In this document: piece after piece, positions 1-7,618 of the stretch | Layout of the letters: each line of letters starts with the position of its first letter | How positions within the stretch are numbered: the first letter of the stretch is position 1 | Source: a bacterium | Lineage (GTDB): Bacteria; Actinomycetota; Acidimicrobiia; Acidimicrobiales; UBA8592 | Direction: 5' to 3' | DNA: 18,170 nt | NCBI GenBank assembly: GCA_002713605.1 | Contig: PATL01000032.1 | Location: forward strand, 1 to 18,170 | Translations under genes and position numbers: made by a program | The notes under the pieces: generated by a model | The model's input: only the letters and a program-made list of their open reading frames with translations | The model's database searches: none | What the model was told of the DNA's origin: nothing

Positions 1-1677
1 ATCATCATAACCGTCACCATTAAAATCACCAGATGCCATAGCAGCACCAAACTGATCACCAGACTCGGGAGTCCCAGGCCAACCACCCTCACCCTGATAA
101 ATCGAGTTATTGACTCCGATTCCTCCATTTCCTCCATAAACTGCGTGAATCAATCCCGCGTCTACAACCGAGCCTATATTCTCATTCGGTACACCAGTTA
201 TAAAATCAGAGGACTGGTCCCCATTGAAGTCCCCAGTGGCTAAGGAGCTCCCAAACTCGTCTGCGTATTCTGCTCCCGTCCATCCAGAGGGAAGAAGGCC
301 GGAATAGTTTTGGTGAATTCTGTTGTCAGATAACGAAAAGTTTGGGATGAAGTAAAAGGTTGACAGAATTTGGTCACTTTTCCCGCGACCTTCTGAGGAT
401 AATCCGCTATTGATAATGGACATAAAGTTGTCCCCTTTTGTTGAAACTGACCCATTCGTGCCAAAGACGGTTATATCTGCATGGTCGGTTCTACGAAATG
501 GGTCTAAAGCCCCACTGATAGTCAATCCAGTTACATCTCCGACGGACCCCAATGACGACGATGCGACCCACCTCCCTATTTCAGTTTTCGTGTAAGTCCT
601 TATCCATGATGCATATGGATTACCTATGTGATCGAATAGATCCTTTTGAGCTGGTAGATAAGAAATATCGGAACATGGATAGTTAGTTGCCGTGCAGAAC
701 ACATAGGAGCCTGCGCCCGTTGCCCCACCATTTGAGGATGTGTAATAAGTAGTTATTGGGGATTGGTTCTTCAAGAGCACACTTTGTGACGTTGAGTCTA
801 CAGCTGCTTGCCAATTTGGGGCATAAGCTCCTGTTTCGTTGGAATATCCTGTGTAATGTTGATCGTTGACGGTTGAATAGACGTCCCATGGTACGGTCCA
901 TGAGGCGTTGGAGCGGCGGCTGACGACCCTTTGATAAGCATATGTTCTTCCTGCGATAGCCTGTGATTCTAATGCCGCGTCAGGCCAACTTGCCGGAACT
1001 TCCGCAAGTCCATAGAGATATTTATCCATTGGTAGGTTCTCCAGCAGGACGTAAATTCCTCCACCATCGAAAGTTCTCTTTCTCAATGTCAACGTTCCCC
1101 AGCGGTAACTATTTCCCGAGGTGCCTATATTAGTGAACTGGGATATAACATCTGTCTGAATAGGTTCGTTTTCATTTAACTCAATCGAAATCGGCTCTTG
1201 TTCGCAATGATTTACAATAGTCTCTCCTGAGGAGTCAATGCATAAGTCGGTTCCGTTGCTGTCGAGAACAATAAATTCGTTCAGTCCATATTCGACTGTT
1301 AGCGTGTCAGCAGAGTTTAAAGTAGCAAACGTTGTTCCGGAGGAGTCTTTAATGTCGATAGGGCCTGAGGTTTGAAGATTCGCACCCAGTCCGCTAAATA
1401 TGTGAACTCTCAAGTCATCGGGGACATTAGCGTCTTGTTGAAGTGTTGCTGTGGGGTAATAGAAACTTAATATTTCTGATGCCGTCTGCCCTCCTCCACC
1501 TTGATTGACAGGTAAGGCTCGACCGTAGGCTCCATATTGGCTCATACCGACTCCATGCCCCCATCCACCACCTTCAATGGTTATTGTGTCACTTGAGGTA
1601 GCTAGGGCAGGGCTAAGGATTGAGCTGACAAGAGACATCAGGGTCACAATGATGAATAGAGTGGTTCTTCTCTTCAC
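1..1677 (-). CDS. Secreted SpoIID/LytB-domain protein with FG-GAP repeats (3' end outside window)
   Basis: The minus strand is open for 559 codons from a GTG at 1677-1675 to the window edge, so the C-terminus is missing. Residues 1-26 form a signal peptide: basic MKRR, a hydrophobic core, then SPALA before a likely cleavage site. Residues 36-50 carry the SpoIID-type GGGWGHGVGMSQYGA motif. Residues 208-320 form the SpoIID core, including YLYGLAEVPASWP and ESQAIAGRTYAY; E226 sits where SpoIID lytic transglycosylases have their catalytic Glu. Residues 471-516 and 540-559 are FG-GAP (integrin-type beta-propeller) repeats, FGSSLATGDFNGD and FGAAMASGDFNGDGYDD. SpoIID enzymes cleave denuded glycan strands of peptidoglycan, so an extracellular wall-acting role is likely but activity is unproven. 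No ATG in this frame lies near the start and no Shine-Dalgarno is visible, so GTG is the choice that preserves the signal peptide. Confidence 0.88.
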   Translation of the reverse strand, partial: MKRRTTLFIIVTLMSLVSSILSPALATSSDTITIEGGGWGHGVGMSQYGAYGRALPVNQGGGGQTASEILSFYYPTATLQQDANVPDDLRVHIFSGLGANLQTSGPIDIKDSSGTTFATLNSADTLTVEYGLNEFIVLDSNGTDLCIDSSGETIVNHCEQEPISIELNENEPIQTDVISQFTNIGTSGNSYRWGTLTLRKRTFDGGGIYVLLENLPMDKYLYGLAEVPASWPDAALESQAIAGRTYAYQRVVSRRSNASWTVPWDVYSTVNDQHYTGYSNETGAYAPNWQAAVDSTSQSVLLKNQSPITTYYTSSNGGATGAGSYVFCTATNYPCSDISYLPAQKDLFDHIGNPYASWIRTYTKTEIGRWVASSSLGSVGDVTGLTISGALDPFRRTDHADITVFGTNGSVSTKGDNFMSIINSGLSSEGRGKSDQILSTFYFIPNFSLSDNRIHQNYSGLLPSGWTGAEYADEFGSSLATGDFNGDQSSDFITGVPNENIGSVVDAGLIHAVYGGNGGIGVNNSIYQGEGGWPGTPESGDQFGAAMASGDFNGDGYDD

Positions 1678-1694
1678 ATAGTAAATTTACCATG
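1677..1694. repeat. 18-bp near-perfect palindrome abutting the SpoIID gene start
   Basis: CATAGTAAA / TTTACCATG is an inverted repeat with no spacer and one mismatched pair (9-bp arms, 8 matches). It lies immediately upstream of the GTG start of the SpoIID gene, where a ribosome binding site would normally be, and no Shine-Dalgarno is seen. It could be an operator or a small mRNA hairpin. A chance palindrome in AT-rich DNA is also possible. Confidence 0.35.
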
Positions 1695-1803
1695 GACTTG
1701 TTTCGAGTATTGTTCATTAGTTGATTGCGTTCTCCAATTTTCATATATGCGCCAATAAGTTTGTCAAAGTTGGATTAGCCTGTTTAGTGAGGAATATTGG
1801 GAT
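1678..1803. other. Divergent intergenic region between SpoIID gene and glycan operon
   Basis: This 126-bp spacer separates the minus-strand SpoIID gene from the plus-strand glycosyltransferase, so it must hold both promoters. It contains the palindrome at 1677-1694 and the candidate plus-strand promoter at 1721-1749. GAGGA at 1789-1793 is a plausible Shine-Dalgarno, about 10 nt before the ATG at 1804. I saw no RNA gene or terminator in it. Confidence 0.6.
1721..1749 (+). promoter_or_regulatory. Candidate sigma70-type promoter for the glycan operon
   Basis: TTGATT (1721-1726) and TATATG (1744-1749) are separated by 17 bp, each matching the housekeeping -35/-10 consensus at four positions. Transcription would begin around 1756, leaving a leader of roughly 48 nt to the ATG at 1804. 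The call rests on spacing and similarity only; the region is AT-rich, so chance matches are likely. Confidence 0.3.
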
Positions 1804-2856
1804 ATGGGGTCAGTAGAGTTTCAGAATTTTTCGGATTGCGACTGTATAGATGTTTTGATAGTTACAACAGCTCATCATGCTCAAGATGGTCGTCTGATAC
1901 GCCACCAGAATTCATTGCAAAGAAGTGGTTTGAATTCAGAGATATTGACCGTACTTTGTGAATCAAGGTTGAAGAGATTTTTGCTTGGCCCCATTCGGGC
2001 TTATAGAGCCGTAAAAGTAATTAATCCGCAGTGTGTGCTCTTACCAGACCCGGAGTTGCATTTACTTTTAGCTCCTTTGTTATCAAGGTCGTGTGCGGTT
2101 ATATCTGATGTGCATGAGGATTATTTATCAGTACTTGAAGATCGGAAATGGATAAACAATTCATTGAAGCCATTAATGAGAATTCTATTAAAAGTAATAC
2201 CTAAAATCAGAGATAAGTTTTCTGACCAAGTGATTGTGGCTAGTCATGCTTTGCGACAATCTTCTGAGATAGTTGTCGAAAATATCCCACACATTGATGA
2301 TCTACAGCGAGGGGAGACAAGAGCTCGGATGAGGGCAGTTTATGTAGGAGATATTGGAAGTAGCAGGGGTATGGAGAGAATGCTTACGCTACTAAATGAG
2401 ATCCCGAACTTGAGTTTAGATCTTGTAGGCCCATGCAAGGAACAGAATCGACTGGTGGGGTTGATCCAAGATAGTAAACTCCAAGATCGCGTGACCTGGC
2501 ATGATAGGTTACCCTACAACGAATCATGGAAAGTAGCCGACAGATGTTCTGTAGGACTTTGTCTTTTGGAGTCAACTCCTGCGTATGAGAAGGCTATTCC
2601 TTCAAAAGTCTGGGAGTACTGGGCTCTAGGATTGCCTGTAGTTGTTTCGGAGCTGTATGAACTCTCAACATTAGTGCGAAAAGTTGATGCAGGATTTGTT
2701 CTGGAGGACTGCAAAAATTTTGACGAACTTGCTGCCTGGCTTGCAAATGATGAAGAACTTTATGAATCAGGCAAGAGGGGGGAAATATTCTTCAAACGTA
2801 AGAGCTCGGAAAATATGAACAAACTCTCAGATGTCGTCTCGTGCTTGATTGTATAA
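1804..2856 (+). CDS. GT4-family glycosyltransferase (GT-B fold)
   Basis: This 350-residue protein has the two-domain layout of family GT4 retaining glycosyltransferases. In the N-terminal acceptor domain, HHAQDGR at 24-30 matches the usual start motif that precedes a helix. PDPELH (80-85) and DVHEDY (101-106) are typical of GT4 enzymes acting on surface glycans. VYVGDI near 178-183 opens the C-terminal domain, and PSKVWEYWALGLPVVVS (265-281) is the nucleotide-sugar binding segment. It is probably cytoplasmic or membrane-peripheral and adds one sugar from a nucleotide donor to a lipid-linked glycan. It is the first gene of the polysaccharide operon, with a Shine-Dalgarno GAGGA 10 nt upstream. 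Donor and acceptor cannot be read from the sequence. Confidence 0.88.
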   Translation: MGSVEFQNFSDCDCIDVLIVTTAHHAQDGRLIRHQNSLQRSGLNSEILTVLCESRLKRFLLGPIRAYRAVKVINPQCVLLPDPELHLLLAPLLSRSCAVISDVHEDYLSVLEDRKWINNSLKPLMRILLKVIPKIRDKFSDQVIVASHALRQSSEIVVENIPHIDDLQRGETRARMRAVYVGDIGSSRGMERMLTLLNEIPNLSLDLVGPCKEQNRLVGLIQDSKLQDRVTWHDRLPYNESWKVADRCSVGLCLLESTPAYEKAIPSKVWEYWALGLPVVVSELYELSTLVRKVDAGFVLEDCKNFDELAAWLANDEELYESGKRGEIFFKRKSSENMNKLSDVVSCLIV

Positions 2857-2916
2857 GGATTATTAAATATTGTTATGTCCGCTTTATGTCTTAGTATCAA
2901 TTAGAATTTTACGGCA

Positions 2917-3810
2917 ATGAATAACCCAGAAAATACTCAGACTTTAGATCAGGAGAGCAGCCCACTTATTGTGCGGAAAGCAACTCGATCGGGCCTGCCA
3001 CCTCTAACGGATTATCTTCGGGAGGCTTACAGATTCAGAACATTTGCTCTTTACTGGTCAAAAGGGGAGCTGAAATCTAGAAATTATGACACCCTTCTCG
3101 GAAGGCTATGGCACTATCTTAATCCATTTTTATTTGGCCTTATCTACTTTGTTTTTGTTGGCATATTGACTGGTGGAGGTTTAGATAGCACCAGTCGACT
3201 TGCGTTCATGGTTTTCAATCTTTACGTTTGGACCCTTTTGATAAGTCAAATCATTGTCACATCGGTGAATACTGTCCGCAACGGAGGGGGTGGTGTGCTT
3301 GCAAATTCAGCTATACCAAGAGTAGTCATTCCAGCAGCGTCCTCCATATCTGCGTTAAACCTATTTGTGAGATCTTTAATCGCATACATCCCCCTTCACT
3401 TAATAGCGAGTAGGGGTATTCAAATTGAATTTTTATGGATACCCGTTTTGTTGACGTTAACCTTTCTCTTCGCCTTTGGCATTGCTTTAATAGCAGCTAC
3501 TGTCAACATCTACCTGCGTGATGTCTCGCGTTTTTTGCCCCACTTTTTGAGGCTCTGGATGTATTTATCGCCAGCGATTTGGGAATATCAACGTGCGTTA
3601 GAAAGTGGCACCATATATTTCCTCGCTAGATTGAACCCCACTTACTCTCTCTTTTCGGCGTGGACTATGGCTTTAGGGTCAGCAGAAACCGTTGATGGTC
3701 CGTCAATAGCCAAGCAGGTAGGGATCTTTTCTTTGTGGGCGATTCCAACTGTGATAGTGGGGTTTCTTATTTTCGTATCAAGAGAGGATGAGTTTGCAAT
3801 CCGTAACTAA
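2917..3810 (+). CDS. ABC-2 polysaccharide exporter permease (Wzm/TagG type)
   Basis: At 297 residues this is close to the usual size for the membrane subunit of ABC transporters that export O-antigen, teichoic acid or capsule. A cytoplasmic N-terminus of about 65 residues includes the amphipathic segment before the first helix, with LLGRLWHYLNP at 60-70 as in TagG/RfbA-like permeases. About six hydrophobic segments follow, near 67-86, 96-116, 138-163, 173-197, 206-222 and 267-287. The end, SREDEFAIRN, matches the conserved C-terminal 'REdeFA' pattern. It would pair with the downstream ATPase, whose start overlaps it by 23 nt, to flip a lipid-linked glycan across the inner membrane. The ATG at 2917 lacks a strong Shine-Dalgarno, so translation may depend on coupling or on a weak site. 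Confidence 0.9.
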   Translation: MNNPENTQTLDQESSPLIVRKATRSGLPPLTDYLREAYRFRTFALYWSKGELKSRNYDTLLGRLWHYLNPFLFGLIYFVFVGILTGGGLDSTSRLAFMVFNLYVWTLLISQIIVTSVNTVRNGGGGVLANSAIPRVVIPAASSISALNLFVRSLIAYIPLHLIASRGIQIEFLWIPVLLTLTFLFAFGIALIAATVNIYLRDVSRFLPHFLRLWMYLSPAIWEYQRALESGTIYFLARLNPTYSLFSAWTMALGSAETVDGPSIAKQVGIFSLWAIPTVIVGFLIFVSREDEFAIRN

Positions 3811-4558
3811 AAGTGCAATCGAGATAAATGATCTCTCGGTTTCGTACTCCGCAGTCGTTAATGCAAAGTCTTCAGAGAAATCTGGCATCCTGAAAAGGTC
3901 CACAAGAAAATTTAGTATAGATGCTCTTGACAATATCAATGTTAATTTTCAATCGGGAAAGGTTACCGGCTTAGTCGGTGGAAATGGAGCTGGAAAATCG
4001 ACTTTGCTTAAAACAATAGTAGGTGTGCTGAAGCCCTCCTCCGGAACGGTCAAGCTTTGGGGAAGGCCTCATCTCCTTACCCCTGGTATGGGATTCAACC
4101 GAGTTCTTTCAGGAAGAGAAAATGTTATCTTGGGAGGGTTAGCTGCAGGAATGTCACTTGATGAGGTCAAAGAAAAACAAGATGAAATAATAGAGTTCGC
4201 AGATATAGGAGAATTTATTGATTTACCGACCACCACATACTCATCAGGAATGTTCGGGCGCCTAGCCTTTGCAGTCGCAACGCATGTCAACCCTGAGATT
4301 CTTCTAGTAGACGAAGCCTTATCTGCTGGTGACAGTTCATTTAGAAAAAAAGCTATCGACAGAGTGCAAAGCCTATGTGATGCAGCGAAGACAATAATCG
4401 TAGTTTCGCATTCATCTGCTTTGATATCTGAAATGGCAACTGAAGCGATATGGCTTCATAAGGGTAAAGTTAGACTCCAAGGTGATGTAGTGTCCGTGAC
4501 AAAGGAATATCAAAAATTCCAAAGTGAAGTCAGTGAAAAGGCTCAACTATTGAGTTAA
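3788..4558 (+). CDS. ABC transporter ATPase for polysaccharide export (Wzt/TagH type)
   Basis: This 256-residue ATPase has Walker A GGNGAGKST (64-72), the signature YSSGM (151-155), Walker B ILLVDE (171-176) and H-loop His208. The signature form 'YSSGMxxRLxFA' is characteristic of the Wzt/TagH/KpsT class that exports surface polysaccharides. About 20 extra residues (24-43) before the Walker A strand are also usual there. The protein stops soon after the nucleotide-binding domain, so it lacks the C-terminal carbohydrate-binding domain of longer Wzt proteins. Export is then likely not gated by a modified glycan terminus. It overlaps the permease by 23 nt and is presumably co-translated. AGAGAGG lies directly against the ATG; a TTG six bases later is a possible alternative start. 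Confidence 0.92.
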   Translation: MSLQSVTKSAIEINDLSVSYSAVVNAKSSEKSGILKRSTRKFSIDALDNINVNFQSGKVTGLVGGNGAGKSTLLKTIVGVLKPSSGTVKLWGRPHLLTPGMGFNRVLSGRENVILGGLAAGMSLDEVKEKQDEIIEFADIGEFIDLPTTTYSSGMFGRLAFAVATHVNPEILLVDEALSAGDSSFRKKAIDRVQSLCDAAKTIIVVSHSSALISEMATEAIWLHKGKVRLQGDVVSVTKEYQKFQSEVSEKAQLLS

Positions 4559-4634
4559 TGAAGGCCCAGAAGAGGTGGTTGCGACTGTTTGGAACATTAT
4601 GGTGCCTAATTTAGAGTTAGGATAAAACCCTGAT

Positions 4635-5945
4635 ATGAAACGCAATGGTCAACATCTATTATATATAGCGTTTTTTTTCCCTCCTTCCCGTGCTTCGGGT
4701 GTTTACCGAGCTATCGCAACAGCTAATGCTTTCTCTAATCAAGGTTGGAGAGTCACCGTCCTCACTGCTGATGAGCGATTCTTTCATCAAGAAATTGCAA
4801 CAGCTGACGACACGTTATTAGCTTCAGTGAACGATGATGTTGCTCTTTATCGGGTGCCTTTTACCTTTCAAAAAGCGACCAAAGAAGACATCACTAAATA
4901 TGGTTGGTTTAAAGCTAATTATTTTCGCGTCTTTTTAAAATTTCAAAGCCTCGTTGGTAGCCTTTCGTTTTTCCAAAAGAAAGGAAAGGATCTAATCAGT
5001 AAATATGATGACTGGATTAAGCCTGTCACGGAATCAGCTAAGGAGATACATGCGAAAGACCCGATTTGTCATGTTCTCGCAACTGGGAATCCTTTTTCAT
5101 CGTTCGAAGCAGCGTTAACTCTCCACAACGAGCTGGGAATTAGCTTTTCAGTCGACTATAGGGACCCTTGGACAACGAATGTGTACACCGGCGAGAAGGC
5201 TGACTTGCCGAAAGAAGCGAATCTTTTTGAGGCAGAGATCATTAGGAAAGCTTCTCACGCATTTCACATAAATTCGGCAATGAGGGAAGCCATTATTAGG
5301 CAATATCCGAAGACGGCGAATAAACATCACGTTGTTCCCAATGGTTATGATGAGCTCAGCGTTGCTGAGTCCAGAAACACAAGCGAGAAAATTGTTTTGG
5401 GCATGTTGGGAACATTGAATGCCAATTGGCCGCTGGAGGAGATTTTTGAGGCATGGAATCTCATAAGGGGAGACTTGCCAGACGGAAGCAAGTTTCAATT
5501 GGGAGGGTATTTAGGGTATTTTGCTCACAGCGAAGCCTCGCTAATGAGTAAGTTGCCTTCTCAAGGAAAGGGTTTCCATTACGTCGGTCCCATTCGAAAG
5601 AACAAGGTAAGGGAGTTTTATGAGTCTCTAAGTGTCATAGTGATTCCGGCATCAGGAGGAGCATTGGTAACGACTGGTAAAGTCTACGAGGTCGCTGCCC
5701 AACCCCATCCCATTGTTTGTATCCAAAACAAAGATGGGGGAGCGCGAAAGGCATTAGAAGGAAGACCCCATGTGCAAATGGCTCAACCTAATGTGAATGA
5801 AATAGTTGTAGCTTTTAGAGAAGCCATTTTAAGCGTGGAAACTATGACTATGGAAGATACTTCAGCAATTCAGTCATTTGCCGCACCCTATGAAAGGGGA
5901 CTTTCAATAGGGGCAATTCCAAAACTCCTTGACAGTGACAATTAG
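4635..5945 (+). CDS. GT4-like glycosyltransferase with RDPW motif
   Basis: This is a 436-residue GT-B-fold protein. The N-terminus FFFPPSRASGVYRAIATA (14-31) fits the 'yPPs..gG..R' opening of GT4 N-terminal domains. VDYRDPWT (173-180) is the motif of the subgroup with DFRDPW before the interdomain linker. VVPNGYD (233-239) marks the linker into the C-terminal domain, and GKVYEVAAQPHPIVCI (348-363) is the donor-binding segment. It probably transfers one sugar to the growing lipid-linked glycan. It follows the ATPase after 76 nt, the largest gap in the operon, with a weak Shine-Dalgarno (TTAGGA) about 12 nt from the ATG. Donor and acceptor are unknown. Confidence 0.85.
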   Translation: MKRNGQHLLYIAFFFPPSRASGVYRAIATANAFSNQGWRVTVLTADERFFHQEIATADDTLLASVNDDVALYRVPFTFQKATKEDITKYGWFKANYFRVFLKFQSLVGSLSFFQKKGKDLISKYDDWIKPVTESAKEIHAKDPICHVLATGNPFSSFEAALTLHNELGISFSVDYRDPWTTNVYTGEKADLPKEANLFEAEIIRKASHAFHINSAMREAIIRQYPKTANKHHVVPNGYDELSVAESRNTSEKIVLGMLGTLNANWPLEEIFEAWNLIRGDLPDGSKFQLGGYLGYFAHSEASLMSKLPSQGKGFHYVGPIRKNKVREFYESLSVIVIPASGGALVTTGKVYEVAAQPHPIVCIQNKDGGARKALEGRPHVQMAQPNVNEIVVAFREAILSVETMTMEDTSAIQSFAAPYERGLSIGAIPKLLDSDN

Positions 5946-5955
5946 AGTAAAGATT

Positions 5956-6444
5956 ATGAATCGACAAAACTTTTACGACAATGAAAAGAATAAGATAGCG
6001 CTCATTTTCGCTGGTGTTTCCACAAGTTCCAACGTAGTCGCTAAAAGTGCTGCGGAGGACATCAAAAAAAAGGGGATTCGAACACTAATTTTCACCATAA
6101 ATCCAGATCTTGGAAATGCTGGCTTTAAAGGAACTACTGTCATATCATCTGCAATTCGTAACGAGGATTTCTATAATTGTGACTTGATTGACTGCTCTGA
6201 GATAGGAATATCGCAACGAGATCAGAAACGGTTAAGAACGTTAATGGCAAAAATTGAGCTCGCAACTATGGGAAGAAGATATTGGAAATTGACAAAAAGG
6301 TTGCTGAAAGCTTTGCCGCCAAATTTTGAACCTTCACTAATTCTCTATAGCGATCATGATTCGCTTACGCCAGTTTGGCACTTAGCCAAGGTTTGGGATC
6401 AAGCCAAAGTCGGTAGAGTCGGATCCGTCACCTATGAAAATTAA
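5956..6444 (+). CDS. Small protein resembling a lone glycosyltransferase N-terminal domain
   Basis: This 162-residue protein is of uncertain function. An alternating beta/alpha pattern is visible: KIALIFAGVSTSSNVVAKSA, then RTLIFTINPDL, and later EPSLILYSDHDSLTPVWHLAKVW. It resembles the first Rossmann-like half of a GT4 enzyme, with the 'DvvhaHD' strand late in the protein. It stops where the linker to the donor-binding domain would begin. The frame also extends up to a TTG at 5929, overlapping the previous gene; I prefer the ATG at 5956, which leaves a 10-nt gap. Its 3' end overlaps the next glycosyltransferase by 11 nt, so the two are probably translationally coupled. It may be a remnant of a decayed glycosyltransferase or a real subunit. 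Confidence 0.6.
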   Translation: MNRQNFYDNEKNKIALIFAGVSTSSNVVAKSAAEDIKKKGIRTLIFTINPDLGNAGFKGTTVISSAIRNEDFYNCDLIDCSEIGISQRDQKRLRTLMAKIELATMGRRYWKLTKRLLKALPPNFEPSLILYSDHDSLTPVWHLAKVWDQAKVGRVGSVTYEN

Positions 6445-7618
6445 CGTTTTAACTCCTTGGTACCCTGATGAGTCCCTCGGATATACCTACAGTGGAGTAT
6501 TCATAAAGCGACAAGTCGAAGCCCTGGAAAGCAGCGGGTACGACGTTAGCGTTCAAATTCCTAAACTCTACAAGCATCCGGCCCGATCAGTTCCAATGGA
6601 TATCATAAATCAACTAACGAAACTAGCCGAGAGCAACCCATCGGGAGTTTTCCGCAGACGCAATGGGTTGTCTATGGTTCCAACCCCGATTCCGGCTCGA
6701 GCCTCTATGTTGCAAAAGGCTAGCTCATTAAAGGAAGCACTTAAATTAAAACGAATTATGGAACCATCTCAAGCTGATATAAATCATGTGCATGTGGCCT
6801 TACCCATCGCTCCAGCTTTATTGGACCTATCAGAAGTACCACTTATTATCACAGAACACTCTTCACATGTCCGGCACGAATGCCAGATCCCAGAGGTTGC
6901 AGAGCTATATAGGCGATCAATAACTGAAGCGAAAGCGTTCATATGCGTTTCAAGATTTCTTCAAAAAGAGATTTCTAGAACACTAAACATCGAGATCGGT
7001 TCAACCTGGAAAATAGTCCCTAATATTGTTGACTTCTCAGCTTTTCATTACCAACATAAAAAAGAGTATTCATGTAAATCATGGGTGTATGTTGGGGCGT
7101 TATACGAATCTAAAGGCGTAATGAACCTATTAAAAACCTTCAATCACTTTACAGCAAACTACGAAACTGATGCGCAATTAACACTTATTGGTGGAGGCCC
7201 CCTAGAAGAGTGGATTAAGCGGTACTCCCGAAGAAATAGAATTGACCACTTAGTTGATATTCGAGGTCCTGTAAGGCGAGAGGATCTCGCAGAGATATTC
7301 TCAACGAAGGATCTAATGGTGCATCTAAGCCCTTACGAAACCTTTGGTATCGTTTCACTCGAGGCTATTGCCAGTGGGCTTCCAGTAGTCTCAATTAAAA
7401 ATGGCGGATCAGAGGACACTTGGGAAGATTTGTCAGAGATCAGTGGGCTTATTCTGGACCCATCAGCAAAATATAAGGAAATAGCAGACTCTATCGAGAA
7501 ATGGAGATCTGGGATCCGAAACTTACAGCTAAAGGATGCATCAGAGATACTTAGAAAACGATTTAGTGGAGATGTCATAGTCTCGCAATTGAAAGAAATC
7601 TATGAGGAAGCTCTGTGA
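6434..7618 (+). CDS. GT4-family glycosyltransferase
   Basis: This is a complete 394-residue GT4 enzyme. The N-terminus MKINVLTPWYPD continues into a GVFIKRQVEALESSGYDV helix typical of the acceptor-binding domain. ITEHSSH near residue 140 is the usual 'tEH' element. WVYVGALYESKGV begins the C-terminal domain. YETFGIVSLEAIASGLPVVS holds the EX7E motif (E302 and E310), which binds and positions the sugar-nucleotide donor in GT4 enzymes. This is the most canonical of the three full-length glycosyltransferases in the operon. It starts inside the end of the previous gene (11-nt overlap), and its stop codon shares a base with the next start. Sugar specificity is not readable. Confidence 0.92.
   Translation: MKINVLTPWYPDESLGYTYSGVFIKRQVEALESSGYDVSVQIPKLYKHPARSVPMDIINQLTKLAESNPSGVFRRRNGLSMVPTPIPARASMLQKASSLKEALKLKRIMEPSQADINHVHVALPIAPALLDLSEVPLIITEHSSHVRHECQIPEVAELYRRSITEAKAFICVSRFLQKEISRTLNIEIGSTWKIVPNIVDFSAFHYQHKKEYSCKSWVYVGALYESKGVMNLLKTFNHFTANYETDAQLTLIGGGPLEEWIKRYSRRNRIDHLVDIRGPVRREDLAEIFSTKDLMVHLSPYETFGIVSLEAIASGLPVVSIKNGGSEDTWEDLSEISGLILDPSAKYKEIADSIEKWRSGIRNLQLKDASEILRKRFSGDVIVSQLKEIYEEAL
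7604..7610 (+). promoter_or_regulatory. Ribosome binding site setting the start of the 177-aa gene
   Basis: GAGGAAG lies 7 nt before the ATG at 7618 but only 4 nt before the alternative GTG at 7615. The spacing favours the ATG, giving a TGATG stop/start overlap with the preceding glycosyltransferase. Confidence 0.55.

Noticed and set aside
240..901. Short open frames on both strands (60-75 codons) within the first 900 bases
   Set aside because: They lie in other frames within the continuous 559-codon minus-strand SpoIID/FG-GAP reading frame, and none resembles a known protein.
4558..4614. 18-codon ORF starting at the ATG that overlaps the ATPase stop (MKAQKRWLRLFG...)
   Set aside because: The overlap resembles translational coupling, but there is no supporting motif, no ribosome binding site and the product is very short; probably spacer.
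5148..5498. 116-codon open frame on the minus strand
   Set aside because: It lies antisense within the RDPW glycosyltransferase, whose conserved motifs cover the same interval. Its translation shows no family features.
5929..5955. Upstream TTG start for the small glycosyltransferase-like gene
   Set aside because: It would overlap the previous gene and add nine residues with no conserved character; the ATG at 5956 is more plausible, although its ribosome binding site is weak.
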